A stretch of DNA of 64,000 bases. Source: JADLBR01 sp020847615. GTDB lineage: Bacteria > Verrucomicrobiota > Verrucomicrobiia > JADLBR01. The stretch is taken from NCBI GenBank assembly GCA_026646655.1, contig JAPKHT010000009.1:11771-75770 (forward strand). The letters are read 5' to 3'. This document shows positions 1-9,300 of this stretch, piece by piece (position 1 is the stretch's first letter; each line of letters starts with the position of its first letter). Under the pieces are notes generated by a model. That model searched no databases and had not been told where the DNA came from. It was given only the letters and a program-made list of their open reading frames with translations. The translations under genes were made by a program, and so were the position numbers.

Positions 1-910
1 ACGCGCGCAACTCGCACGGCCCGACAATGTCGGCGAAGTCGGCGCGGCGCCCGGCTTCCCCAAGCGCCCTGACGGCGATCTCGGGGACGGGCGCGGTCAG
101 ATAGACCCGCTCGTGGGACTCGCCCTCATCGGGCGCCACGAAGAACTGGTTATAGAAGTGTTCCGGGGGCTCGTCGGTCGGCGCCTCTCCCTCCAGCAGA
201 GCGCACGCGAGCCGCGCGCGGTGCGCGCGCAACACGCACGCTTCGCCCGGCACCAGCCTGTAGCTAAACGCGAGGAACCGACGCCCATCGGGCGCGATGC
301 CCTTCCGCGCGACCACGCGCTGGTTGTTCACGGGCAACCCAATCCGTCCCCCGCCCGGCCCGGGCGGATCGAGCGGGAAGATGCGGCACCGGGCATCCGC
401 GAGAATCGGTATCTCGAAGAGGAGCTGTTTGCATCGGGCAAACGGCACGGCGCTGGTCCATGTCACCGTGACGGTGGCGGGTTGACCCACCCGCAACGCC
501 GTCGGCTCGACGGTGACCTCCAGGCCCATCTCCGCCGCGGGGCGTGGCGCCCTGACCCGCAACCGCAACGGGGACGTGGATGCCGACTCGCCCCCCGCCC
601 GCACCGCGAAGGGCGGCAGCGTGAGGACGCCATCGCGCTCGGCGATCAGCGCAATCTGGAAGGCGTGCTTCCGCCTGGCCGGGTCGGGGGGCATGCGGCG
701 CATGGAGACCACGGAAAGGCCGGGCACGGCCGGCAAGTCTGGCGTCTCGGGTGGGGCGTCGCTTTCGACTTCGAGCCGGAGCGCAAAGGGCTCGTGGATG
801 AATCGGGTGGCGGCATCCGGGGCAAGATGAACGGCGATTTCCGCGCGCGCGGTGGGCACCGATAGGAGCAGGGCCACGACCCGCAGCGGGATGGCGCGAC
901 CCGCATTCAC
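1..910 (-). CDS. BatD-like oxygen-tolerance protein (3' end cut by window)
   Basis: Last visible gene of the MoxR-Bat cluster; its C-terminus runs off base 1. The GTG start at 910-908 overlaps the stop of the upstream BatB/C gene (GTGA). This frame gives a clean signal peptide (MNAGRAIPLRVVALLL, cleavage after PTARA) followed by beta-rich Ig-like sequence, whereas the ATG at 906-904 opens an Arg/Pro/Ser-rich frame without signal peptide, so the GTG start is preferred. BatD proteins are periplasmic with several Ig-like domains and a C-terminal membrane helix (the latter would lie outside the window). They are thought to work with BatA/BatB at the inner membrane; the biochemical role is unknown. 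Assignment rests on position and overall composition, not on a catalytic motif. Confidence 0.72.
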   Translation of the reverse strand, partial: MNAGRAIPLRVVALLLSVPTARAEIAVHLAPDAATRFIHEPFALRLEVESDAPPETPDLPAVPGLSVVSMRRMPPDPARRKHAFQIALIAERDGVLTLPPFAVRAGGESASTSPLRLRVRAPRPAAEMGLEVTVEPTALRVGQPATVTVTWTSAVPFARCKQLLFEIPILADARCRIFPLDPPGPGGGRIGLPVNNQRVVARKGIAPDGRRFLAFSYRLVPGEACVLRAHRARLACALLEGEAPTDEPPEHFYNQFFVAPDEGESHERVYLTAPVPEIAVRALGEAGRRADFADIVGPCELRA

Positions 911-2964
911 CAGTTCTTCTCCACCCTGGCGCCCGCGCGGGCCGCCTTCTGCCTGGCGCGTTTCTGCTGGTTGGCCGCCTCTTCGGCCATGACCTCCGCG
1001 GACGTCAGATTCGGGATTGGCAGCGACCGCAGCTCCAGCGCGGCCCTGAAGTCACCGGCCGACACGGGCTTGGGCGCTACGGCCGCGCCTTCGAAATCGG
1101 TTCCATCCATGTCCTCGTCGTAGCCGCTGTCGCCCATGGGGGGCATGGCGCTGTTGTCCTTTTTTTCGGACGGCGGTTGCTGGCCGCGGAGCACCTCGGC
1201 CGCCTGCTGCATCCGCCCGGCCGCGACATGGAGCGCGGAGTTCGCCTGTGGCCACCGGATGGATTCGGGGGCCAGGCTGGCCAGTGCTTGGCCCTGCGCG
1301 GCCACGGCCTCCGACAACAAATCCGCGGCGGGATCCAGTTCTGTGGCGTGGGGTCTGCCGGAGTCGCCGTAGGCGCGCGCGAGCAACTCGCGGAGCGTCT
1401 TCTGCTGCGACGCGACCTCCTCCAAAAGCCCGGCGGTTCCTTCTTGCACATGCCGTTGCTCCTTGGCGGTGGCCGAGGCCAGGCGGCGGTCGCTGTTGCG
1501 CCGGCCCACATCCGTGTCTTGATACTCGATCTCGTTAACGCTGGCGCCGCTCTCGCTCAGGTCTGCGCTGGGCGGGGCGACGCGGTGCCCGAGCCATCGC
1601 GCGCTCTGCTGGGCGAGCCGGGCCTGGCGCACGGCGAGGCCCTCGAGTTGCCCGATGATCTCGCCTAGTTGAGCGCCCCGTTTCCCCTCGGCCACGCGGT
1701 GCTTCTCGATCTCGGCGTCCAACTCCTCCAGTTGTCGGGTGATGGCCGTGATCTGGCGGGCGGCCCCTGCGTCGCCGGGCCGCAACAGCGCGGCGCGCAG
1801 GAATTGCTCGCGCGCGTCGAGCAGCAGCGACCGGGCGCCCGGGGGATCGATGGCCGTCTGCTCCCGCGCGAATTGGAGCAACTCGCCGCCCCGCTTGAAC
1901 TTCTCTTGGTGGAGAACCTCGGCGGCGTCCTCCGCCTGTCGCGCGCAACCGTGCAACAACAGGGCGAGCGCGGCCCACCGACGAATCCCCGAAAGCGCCG
2001 GCGACGACGATGCGATCCACAGCCCCACCGCCAATCCCAGAAGATACGGGTACCCCTCCGAGTAACGCACGTGCCGCACCTCTCCCACAATGGCGTCCCC
2101 GGACGCCCCGGAGATCATCTGACGATAGAGCGGCACCAGATCGAAGGGACGGGTCCGGGCGGGATAATAGGTCACGCCCGAACACGCTTCGGCCAATCCC
2201 GCGAGGGTCCCTTCCTGGAGGCGCGAGACCACTTCGGCACCCCCGTGCCACATCCACTGATTCGTGCCCGACTGGTCCGGCACGCGCGCGCCTTGCGCGG
2301 GATCGCCCAATCCGATGATCAGGGTGCGCGCACCCGATTTCTTCAGGATCCCGGCGGCCGCGCTCATGTCGCTCAGGTGATCCTCGCCGTCGGTGAAAAC
2401 GACGATATCCCGCCCACCGCCCGACGCGTCGCTCAACACGGTGCCCACGGCCTTCTCGAATGCCGCCTGCAACGAGGTGCTGCCCACATCCATGTCCGAC
2501 GGGTCGGCGCGCTCCAGCATGTACCGCACAAACCCGTGGTCCGACGTCAGCGGGACGCGGACCGATGCCGATCCCGCGAACGTGATCAGCGCGATCCGCT
2601 GCCCGGCCCATGACGGCAGCGCCTCGTGGATGGCGATCCGGGCGGCCTCCAGCCGGCTCGGAAAGACGTCGGTCGCCAACATGCTCCGCGAGACGTCCAG
2701 GGCGATGACGACATCGCGCCCCCTCCGTCCCGTCTCGTGGGGACGCGGATCCCACTGTGGCCGGGCGAGCGCAAACACGGTGCAGGCCAGCGCCGTCAGG
2801 GCCAGCCAATCGCGGCCCCCCAACCCGAACCGCACGATTCCGGGGACGTCCCCCTTCAGCTGGCAGGCCGCCTGGAACTGTAGCCGGCGCGCGCGCGCCA
2901 TGAGCCATCCGGCCACGGCGACCGCCGGCAGCAAGAGCAACATCCACGGCGAGCCAAGGATCAC
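907..2964 (-). CDS. BatB-type von Willebrand factor A protein fused to a BatC-like helical domain
   Basis: 685 residues from a GTG start that overlaps the BatA stop (GTGA at 2964-2961); ATG at 2943 is the alternative. Residues 1-27 hold a first membrane helix ending in RARR, a second helix lies at about 52-68, and a vWA domain follows with the MIDAS motif DVSRS at 90-94, a metal-dependent protein-binding site. After a third hydrophobic segment (YPYLLGLAVGLWIA) the last roughly 300 residues are helical and charged, with tetratricopeptide-like and coiled-coil character, resembling BatC, which is usually a separate gene. Fusion of BatB and BatC is inferred. Expected location is the inner membrane with the vWA domain in the periplasm. 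Cluster order (MoxR, DUF58, BatA, this, BatD) supports the call. Confidence 0.85.
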   Translation of the reverse strand: MILGSPWMLLLLPAVAVAGWLMARARRLQFQAACQLKGDVPGIVRFGLGGRDWLALTALACTVFALARPQWDPRPHETGRRGRDVVIALDVSRSMLATDVFPSRLEAARIAIHEALPSWAGQRIALITFAGSASVRVPLTSDHGFVRYMLERADPSDMDVGSTSLQAAFEKAVGTVLSDASGGGRDIVVFTDGEDHLSDMSAAAGILKKSGARTLIIGLGDPAQGARVPDQSGTNQWMWHGGAEVVSRLQEGTLAGLAEACSGVTYYPARTRPFDLVPLYRQMISGASGDAIVGEVRHVRYSEGYPYLLGLAVGLWIASSSPALSGIRRWAALALLLHGCARQAEDAAEVLHQEKFKRGGELLQFAREQTAIDPPGARSLLLDAREQFLRAALLRPGDAGAARQITAITRQLEELDAEIEKHRVAEGKRGAQLGEIIGQLEGLAVRQARLAQQSARWLGHRVAPPSADLSESGASVNEIEYQDTDVGRRNSDRRLASATAKEQRHVQEGTAGLLEEVASQQKTLRELLARAYGDSGRPHATELDPAADLLSEAVAAQGQALASLAPESIRWPQANSALHVAAGRMQQAAEVLRGQQPPSEKKDNSAMPPMGDSGYDEDMDGTDFEGAAVAPKPVSAGDFRAALELRSLPIPNLTSAEVMAEEAANQQKRARQKAARAGARVEKNW

Positions 2965-4001
2965 CGGTGGACCTCCTCCGCGACCCGCAGCCACGTGCAG
3001 CGCAGCACTCGCTCCGCCAGCAGCGACAGCAGCCCCGCCAGAGCGAGATACTGGTATAGCGGTCTGATCTCGGTGCGGTACTCGATCGCGCTCTTGATCT
3101 CGCTCGTCTCCAGCCGATCGATCCCGGCATAGACCTCCTGCAGCTGGGTCGCGTTGCCCACCTTCCAGTACGCGCCCCCGGTCTCGTCGGCCAACCGGCG
3201 CAACAGCTTCTCGGCATCGGTCAGCCCGTCGTCGTCCGACCCCTGTGCGGCGCCGGAAGCCTGGGCCCCGTCGTCCTTCATGCTGATCGCATAGACGCGG
3301 ATGCCCCACTTCTTCGCGAGCCCGGCCGCCTCCTCCGGCAGGTGGAGGCCACAGTTGTTCTCGCCGTCGGTGAGCAGCACGACCACCTTGCTGCGGATCG
3401 CCGCGCGGGGCTCGTCCTTCCGGCCTCCAGCAGCAGCCTGCCACTGGCCCATCTGATCGAGCCGGGCGCAGGCGAGGGCGAGGGCGTCGCCGTAACCGGT
3501 GCCATCCTCGTTGGGAAGCTCTTGGACGGCCAGGCCGCGGACAATCTCGACCAGGGCATCGTGCCCATGCGTGAGCGGGCTGAGGGTGTCCGCGTACCTG
3601 GCGAACGCGACCAGGCCGATCAGGTCATCGGGCCGGTGGCGGATGAACTGCTCGACGACGCGCTTGGCCCCCTCCAGGCGCGACGTGCTCTCCCCGTCTC
3701 CCGACGAAAGGCCCTGATCCATGCTGCTCGAAGTATCGATGAGGAGCTGGATGGCGACCCCCTGCCGGGTCTCCTCCCCAATCCGTCGCTCGATCTGTGG
3801 CCCGGCGCAGGCCACGATCAGCAGCGCGACGGCCGCCGCGCGCAACGGACCGACCCGGCGCAGCCAACGGAGCCTGCGCGAGGGCGGCACGTCCCGCCAC
3901 ACCGCCAGGCCCGGCACCGCGATCGCGGCAGGGTGCCGCTCGCGCCACGCGGCGAGCGCGAGCGGCAGCAGGAGCAGGACCCAGGGCAACGCAAACGTCA
4001 T
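2961..4001 (-). CDS. BatA-type von Willebrand factor A membrane protein
   Basis: 346 residues. The ATG at 4001 overlaps the preceding stop (ATGA), which fixes the start better than the longer reading frame. N-terminal membrane helix (MTFALPWVLLLLPLALAAW), second helix at about 51-66, vWA domain from about residue 83 with the MIDAS motif DTSSS at 89-93, and a C-terminal helix (YLALAGLLSLLAERV). This is the standard BatA layout: vWA domain exposed in the periplasm between membrane anchors. BatA-like proteins act with MoxR-family AAA+ ATPases, presumably as assembly or remodelling partners; the client is unknown. Translationally coupled to both neighbours. Confidence 0.9.
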   Translation of the reverse strand: MTFALPWVLLLLPLALAAWRERHPAAIAVPGLAVWRDVPPSRRLRWLRRVGPLRAAAVALLIVACAGPQIERRIGEETRQGVAIQLLIDTSSSMDQGLSSGDGESTSRLEGAKRVVEQFIRHRPDDLIGLVAFARYADTLSPLTHGHDALVEIVRGLAVQELPNEDGTGYGDALALACARLDQMGQWQAAAGGRKDEPRAAIRSKVVVLLTDGENNCGLHLPEEAAGLAKKWGIRVYAISMKDDGAQASGAAQGSDDDGLTDAEKLLRRLADETGGAYWKVGNATQLQEVYAGIDRLETSEIKSAIEYRTEIRPLYQYLALAGLLSLLAERVLRCTWLRVAEEVHR

Positions 4002-4408
4002 GGGCCAATCTCGCCGACGCGAATGGTGATCTCGGGGAAGAGCGATTTCCGTCCCGCCGTCTCGACGGAGATCGCGTTGACCTTGACGGTCCCCGGCTTG
4101 AGCGCCTGCCAAATGACCACCCGCCTATGGAGGATGGCGCCCTCCTTCGTCCTCTGCACCGGCGGCTTCTCGATCGCCCGCAGCACGAGCGACGGATGGG
4201 CGGGAATGTGCAGGCGGATGGGTGCCGCAGAGTCGGCCTCGATCGCCAGCTCGAGCCTCATCGGCTCACCCACCACGGCCTGAAACGCGCGGGGCTGGCA
4301 ACTCAAGCGGATGTTCCCCTCCGCCATCGCGTCCGCCCCCCCCCACGACGCGAGGGCCGCAATGGCGCACGCGGCGGCTGCCCGCACGGGCCTACCCCCC
4401 CGTCTCAT
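3998..4408 (-). CDS. Small secreted protein of the Bat cluster
   Basis: 136 residues. ATG at 4408 lies inside the end of the DUF58 gene (17-base overlap) and its stop overlaps the BatA start. The N-terminus MRRGGRPVRAAAACAIAALA has a signal peptide, probably cut near DAMA; the rest is a single beta-rich domain (LRLELAIEADSAAPIRLHI) resembling an Ig-like or DUF4381-type domain. Small exported or single-helix proteins often sit at this position in Bat clusters. The family cannot be named from sequence alone; the function is inferred only from being locked between DUF58 and BatA. Confidence 0.7.
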   Translation of the reverse strand: MRRGGRPVRAAAACAIAALASWGGADAMAEGNIRLSCQPRAFQAVVGEPMRLELAIEADSAAPIRLHIPAHPSLVLRAIEKPPVQRTKEGAILHRRVVIWQALKPGTVKVNAISVETAGRKSLFPEITIRVGEIGP

Positions 4409-5282
4409 CGGCTGTCCTCCTGAGGCGCCCTCGGAAGAACCGGGCCAATTCTTCCGCGCAGTCGCCGCGGGTGTCGAGTTCGAGAAGATCGGCGCGCACC
4501 GACCCGAACTCCTCGCGCAGCCGGGCTCGCCGGTTGCCAAACGTGTCCCTGCATGCGTCGCTCCCCGAGGGACCGAGGTCGGCGACCAGCGTCTCGCCGG
4601 TCTCCGAGTCGCGGACCGAGGCCAGCCCACAGGGCGGTGGCTGGCGCTCGGCGGGGTGATTCACGGCGATGCCGACGAGGTCGTGGCGAAAGGCCAGCGC
4701 GCCAAGCTGCTCGCGATCGACGTCGAAGAGGAAATCCGACAGCAGCAGGACGAGCGCCCTGCGCCTCGCCATGTGCAGGATCGCGTCGAGGGCGGGCGCG
4801 GGATCGCTGCCGCGGCCGCGGGGCTCGACGGCCACGAGATCCGCCAGCAGGCGCAGCGCGTGCTGCCGGCCTTTCCGGGGCTGGAGGATCTGCTCCACCC
4901 GGTCCGACCAGAGAATCATCCCGACCCGGTCGTGGTTGCGGGTCGCGGAAAGCGTTATGAGCGCGGTCAACTCCTGCATCGCATCCCACTTCGAGCGGCA
5001 GGGCCCTGCGATCCGGCAGGAGGCGGAGGTGTCCACCGCCAGCCAGACGGCCAGCTCGCGCTCCTCGATGTAGCGCCTCAGGTGCGGGCGGCCCGTGCGG
5101 GCGGTCACGTTCCAGTCAATGCACCGCACCTCGTCGCCGGGGTGGTACGGGCAGATCTCGTCGAAATCCATCCCCCTGCCCTTGAACACGCTCCTGTACT
5201 CGCCGGCGAGCAGGTGCTCGACCGGATAGCGGGTGCGCAGCTGGAGCTGCCGCAGGCGCTGGTCAATGGCGTGCAGCGGCAT
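4392..5282 (-). CDS. DUF58 domain protein
   Basis: 296 residues. The signature YHPGDEVRCIDWNVTAR, near residue 50, is the family motif of DUF58, and a degenerate vWA-like fold follows (AVWLAVDTSASC, then VLLLSDFLFDVD). DUF58 proteins are nearly always encoded next to a MoxR ATPase and are thought to be its vWA-type adaptor. This gene overlaps the MoxR stop by 20 bases and the next gene by 17, indicating one transcript. It lacks the N-terminal membrane helices found in the long DUF58 forms, so it is the short cytoplasmic version. Confidence 0.9.
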   Translation of the reverse strand: MPLHAIDQRLRQLQLRTRYPVEHLLAGEYRSVFKGRGMDFDEICPYHPGDEVRCIDWNVTARTGRPHLRRYIEERELAVWLAVDTSASCRIAGPCRSKWDAMQELTALITLSATRNHDRVGMILWSDRVEQILQPRKGRQHALRLLADLVAVEPRGRGSDPAPALDAILHMARRRALVLLLSDFLFDVDREQLGALAFRHDLVGIAVNHPAERQPPPCGLASVRDSETGETLVADLGPSGSDACRDTFGNRRARLREEFGSVRADLLELDTRGDCAEELARFFRGRLRRTADETGG

Positions 5283-6264
5283 GGGGCGCCCCGGCTTCGT
5301 TGACGGGCACGCGCTCGACGATGCGATCGAGCAGCGCGTCGGAATTCAAGCCCTCCGCCTCGGCGCGGTAACTGATCGCGATCCGGTGCCGCGCCACGTC
5401 GTGCAGCATGGCCTTCACGTCGTCGGGGACCACGTAGTCGCGCCGCCGCACCAGCGCGTGGCCGCGCGCCGCGAGCGCGAGGTAGATGGTGGCCCGGGGC
5501 GACGCCCCGAACCGGATGAACGGCGCCAGGTCGCCGAGCCCCCAGCCGCCCGGGTCGCGGGTCGCGGCCACCAGTCTCAGGATGTACCTCTCGATCTTCT
5601 CGTCGAGGTGGACGGCGTCGAGTTCCTCGCGCATCGCGAGGATGTCCTCCAGCGTCGCCACGGCCGCGACGCTCGTGACGGGCCTGGTGCGGGCCACCCG
5701 TCGCAAGATCTCATGCTCTTCGTCGGGGGTCGGGTACTCGACGAGAAGCTTGAACATGAAGCGGTCCACCTGCGCCTCCGGCAGCGAGTAGGTGCCCTCC
5801 TGCTCGATCGGGTTTTGCGTGGCGAGCACCATGAAGGGCTCCGGCAACTTGTGCGTCTGCCCCCCGAGCGTCACCTGGCGCTCCTGCATCGCCTCCAGCA
5901 GCGCGCTCTGCACCTTGGCGGGCGATCGGTTGATCTCGTCGCCGAGCACGAGGTTGGCGAAGATCGGCCCCCTGTGGGTCTCGAAGGCGCCGGTCTCGTG
6001 CCGATAGATCTGCGTGCCCACGAGATCGCCCGGCAACAGGTCGGGCGTGAACTGGATGCGGCTGAAACGCGCGCCCAGGGCCTGCGCCAGCGTGTTGACC
6101 ATCATCGTCTTGGCGATACCGGGGACGCCCTCCAGCAGCACGTGCCCGTTGCACAGCATCGCGATCAGCATCTTCTCCAGCGGGTCGCGCTGGCCGACGA
6201 TCACGCGCCCGACCGCCCCGAGGATGGCATTCAGCTTTTCGGAAACCGCGTCTTCCCTGTTCAT
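5263..6264 (-). CDS. MoxR-family AAA+ ATPase
   Basis: 333 residues. Start chosen at ATG 6264 (MNREDAV), preceded by AGGTGAAA as ribosome binding site; the reading frame extends further but without family-like sequence. Walker A GVPGIAKT at 46-53, Walker B LVLGDEINR followed by SPAKVQSALLEAMQE, and the sensor region LATQNPIEQEGTYSLPEAQVDRF are textbook MoxR. These ATPases act as chaperones that mature or activate proteins together with vWA-domain partners, here the DUF58 and BatA/B proteins downstream. First gene of the cluster; 43 bases separate it from the PQQ-like gene upstream, so transcription may be shared. Confidence 0.95.
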   Translation of the reverse strand: MNREDAVSEKLNAILGAVGRVIVGQRDPLEKMLIAMLCNGHVLLEGVPGIAKTMMVNTLAQALGARFSRIQFTPDLLPGDLVGTQIYRHETGAFETHRGPIFANLVLGDEINRSPAKVQSALLEAMQERQVTLGGQTHKLPEPFMVLATQNPIEQEGTYSLPEAQVDRFMFKLLVEYPTPDEEHEILRRVARTRPVTSVAAVATLEDILAMREELDAVHLDEKIERYILRLVAATRDPGGWGLGDLAPFIRFGASPRATIYLALAARGHALVRRRDYVVPDDVKAMLHDVARHRIAISYRAEAEGLNSDALLDRIVERVPVNEAGAPHAAARH

Positions 6265-6307
6265 TTTCACCTGCGGCGGCGCACCCGATTTCTCGCGCGA
6301 GACCCGC

Positions 6308-9300
6308 TCATCGTGCCTGGGCGATCTCGACGGGGCCAAAGTCCGCCGAGGCCCCACTGACGCAATAACCCACGTGGGTGATGGCCCTGATCGGGCGCTC
6401 CAGTTTCGCCCGCACCGTCGCCCCGCCGGCCGACAGGGTGACGTCCCCGGATGCCAGGTCCACGGCCACGGTCAACTCGTACGGTCGTCCCACCTCCGTG
6501 GCGCAAGGCGCGGTGGCGCCCTTTTCCTTCGCGAGGGGCCCCTGGATGATCGCGGCGGTCTTCTTTCTCATCCTCAAGCCGCACTTCACCAGATTCGCCT
6601 CCCCGTCGCCATCCCCAAAGGCGAGATAGCCATTGTTCGGGCCCGTCTCGCTCGTGTATTGGATCTTGCAGCTCAGCGTGACCTTTCCGCCCGCGGGCGC
6701 CTCGAGTTTCCTCACGGCGGCGCCGATCGCTTTCCCCTCCGCCGCGACCCGATACCCCAGGGCCGACTGGAAGACGCGCGCCCCATCCACCTTCGCGAAA
6801 TCGGCATCCCTCGGCGGTCCAGATGCCGGGGCCGCCTTCTGCGGCGCGGCCTGCTGCTTCTTTTTCCCTTTGCCCTTGCCCTTCTCGGGCGCCGGCGGGG
6901 GCGGGGGCGCGGAGTTCTTGTTCAATTCCTCGATCTTCTGGTCCGCCAGCGCCTCGAGGCCCTGGCCCTCGCCGCCGATGCAGCTGAGCGTCCCGTCGGT
7001 CGCCGCCACGTACAGGTTGCCGTAGGCGCCGGCCATGCCGTCCAGCACGGGCGCAGTCGCCATGCGGTGGCCGGAGAGGATCTTCCCGGATCGCTTGTCG
7101 ACGGCCAGCAGGATCGAACCCGAACCGCCGTTCATCGCCTTCTCCTGCTCGGCCATGATTCTCTGCACCTCCGCCTCCGTGATCCGCAGCTTGACCTCGT
7201 CCTGGCGCATGAGTTCCTCGGGACCGAGCAGGAATAGGCGATCATCGGAGGCCACCATCGCCCGGACCAGGATCGGCAGCATCACGCTCCACTGGTCCTC
7301 GTATTCGCGGTTCTTGGCGTGCAGGTGAAAGACGTACTCCTCCGACCACTTGAAGTAGCGCTGGAGGCGTCCCCACGTGTAGATCCGATCCTTGTCGAAC
7401 GTGATCATGCGCCCGGCCGGGGCGCCCTTGGCGCCCGCCTGCGTGTAGCCGCTGTGGCCCGAGGCGTGATAGTTGCCATAGATCCAGTAGGTGCGGTGCC
7501 ACCAGCTGTCGTCGAGGAATCCGGTCCCGCTGAAGAGGTGGGCGTCCTCGCCCTTCTGTTTCGTGGCGACCGGGTCGTGCGTCGTCGCGACGTGCTGGGC
7601 ATAGCTGCCCGCCTCGTATCCGTACAGCTTGCCGCTGAAAATCAGGTCAAGGCGGTTCCCTTCCAGATCGAAGGGCTGATAGCGCATGAAGATCTTCTTG
7701 CCGTTCGAGGAGAGCAGGTCCGACAGCGCCATCGGCATGTTGAGGATCTCGTGCTGCATCTGGAGCGACTCCCCCGTGCCAGGCACCTTGTCGTCCATGA
7801 TGTGCTCCTTGATCTTCCGACCCGTCAGGGCGTCGAGGATCAGGAACCGGATGCCGCCGTCGTTGAACATCGAGCGCCCGGCCACGGTGTAGACCCGGTC
7901 GTCCATCACCAGGACGTTGCCGTGGACGGGATGGGTCGACTCCATCCGCTCGAGGTACATGTGCTGCGCAGGCGCCGGCGCGGCCTGAAATTTCCAGCGG
8001 AGGGAGCCATCCTTCAGGTCGAGGCAATAGACGCACCCGTCCGACGCCCCGAAGTACACCAGCCCCTTGTAGATCGCGGGCGATGAATCGACTCGCCCGC
8101 CGGGGATGAATCGCCAGGCGGGTTCGCCCGTGCCGGCGGCGAGGGCGCACAGGACCGGGTTGTCCTTGTCGGCCACGAGCACTTTCTGGTCGGCGATCAC
8201 CGGCTGGGTCGGCGCGCCGGGCAACTTGACCGACCACCTCAAGCGGTTTGGCGCGCCGATCCCGGTGACGAGCCCGCTCCGGGCGACATCGGCCCGGTAG
8301 GTGGGCCATTCGCCCTCCACCCGGCCGAGTTGTCCCGGGAATGCCGCCCCCGCGCCGGAGGCGGCGATCAGGCGCCGATCGTCGGGGACCGGCTGCAGCG
8401 CGAGCCGCGAGGAACCCGCGGGCGCCAGCGCGGTGAACCCGTACATCTTCGCGCCGATGTAGCAGGAACAGGGGTGCTGCGGCGCGTAGAGCAGCCCATT
8501 GGCCGGCATGATGCCGTACAGGCACGCGCCCCGCACCCAGTGGTGCAACGTCCACTCGCCCGTCTCGAGGTCCACGAACTCCGTGCCGGTCCGGCTCATG
8601 ATGAGAAAATCCTCGGTAGCCTTGGCCGGATAGCAGCGGTGGTGGAACCAATACGCCGGAATGTCGTCGTACTTCTTCTCTTCCTGGCCGGTGCCGGGAT
8701 TCCGGGCCACGATCTCGCCGGTGCCCGTCGGGCTCTCCTTCCTCCCGGAGGTGACATTCGCCGCCCACATCTTCCCCCCGATCACCAGCAGGTCGCCGGG
8801 CGACTGGTAGCCGCCCGAGAGGTGCTTCTCCTTCCAGAGCACCTTGCCGTTCTCGGTGGACATCCCGGCCACCTGCCCCGCGGCGCTCCCCCTGTGCGGC
8901 ACGTAATCCTCCCCGCCGACAAACATCACCACCCCGCCCTGCACCACCAGCTTCGGCGCATAGAAGGTGGCCATCTCCTTCCACACCGGCAGTTCCGCGG
9001 ACTTCCAAAGCACCTCGCCGGTCTCGCGGCCCAGTGCGACCACCTGTTTGCCGTCAAAGAGATAGACCTTGCCCTTCGATGCCGAGAGCGTGCTCGGCGC
9101 GACCCAGTCGAACGACTTCGACCAGAGCACCTTCCCCGCCTCGATGTCGCAGCAGAGGACCTGCTTCTTGCGGATGTTCCATTTGCCGCCGATGAAATTC
9201 ATGCGGGGCCCGTTTTGGAATTCATCCTTGTTCTCGTTCGTGTCGGCCACCAGATAGAGCATGCCGTCCTCGTGGATGATCTCCTCGGCGCCCTCCGTCC

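Noticed and set aside
3000..3444. N-terminal extension of the BatB/C frame to 3444
   Set aside because: It overlaps the BatA gene by almost 500 bases and is low-complexity; the GTGA overlap at 2964 gives a normal membrane start.
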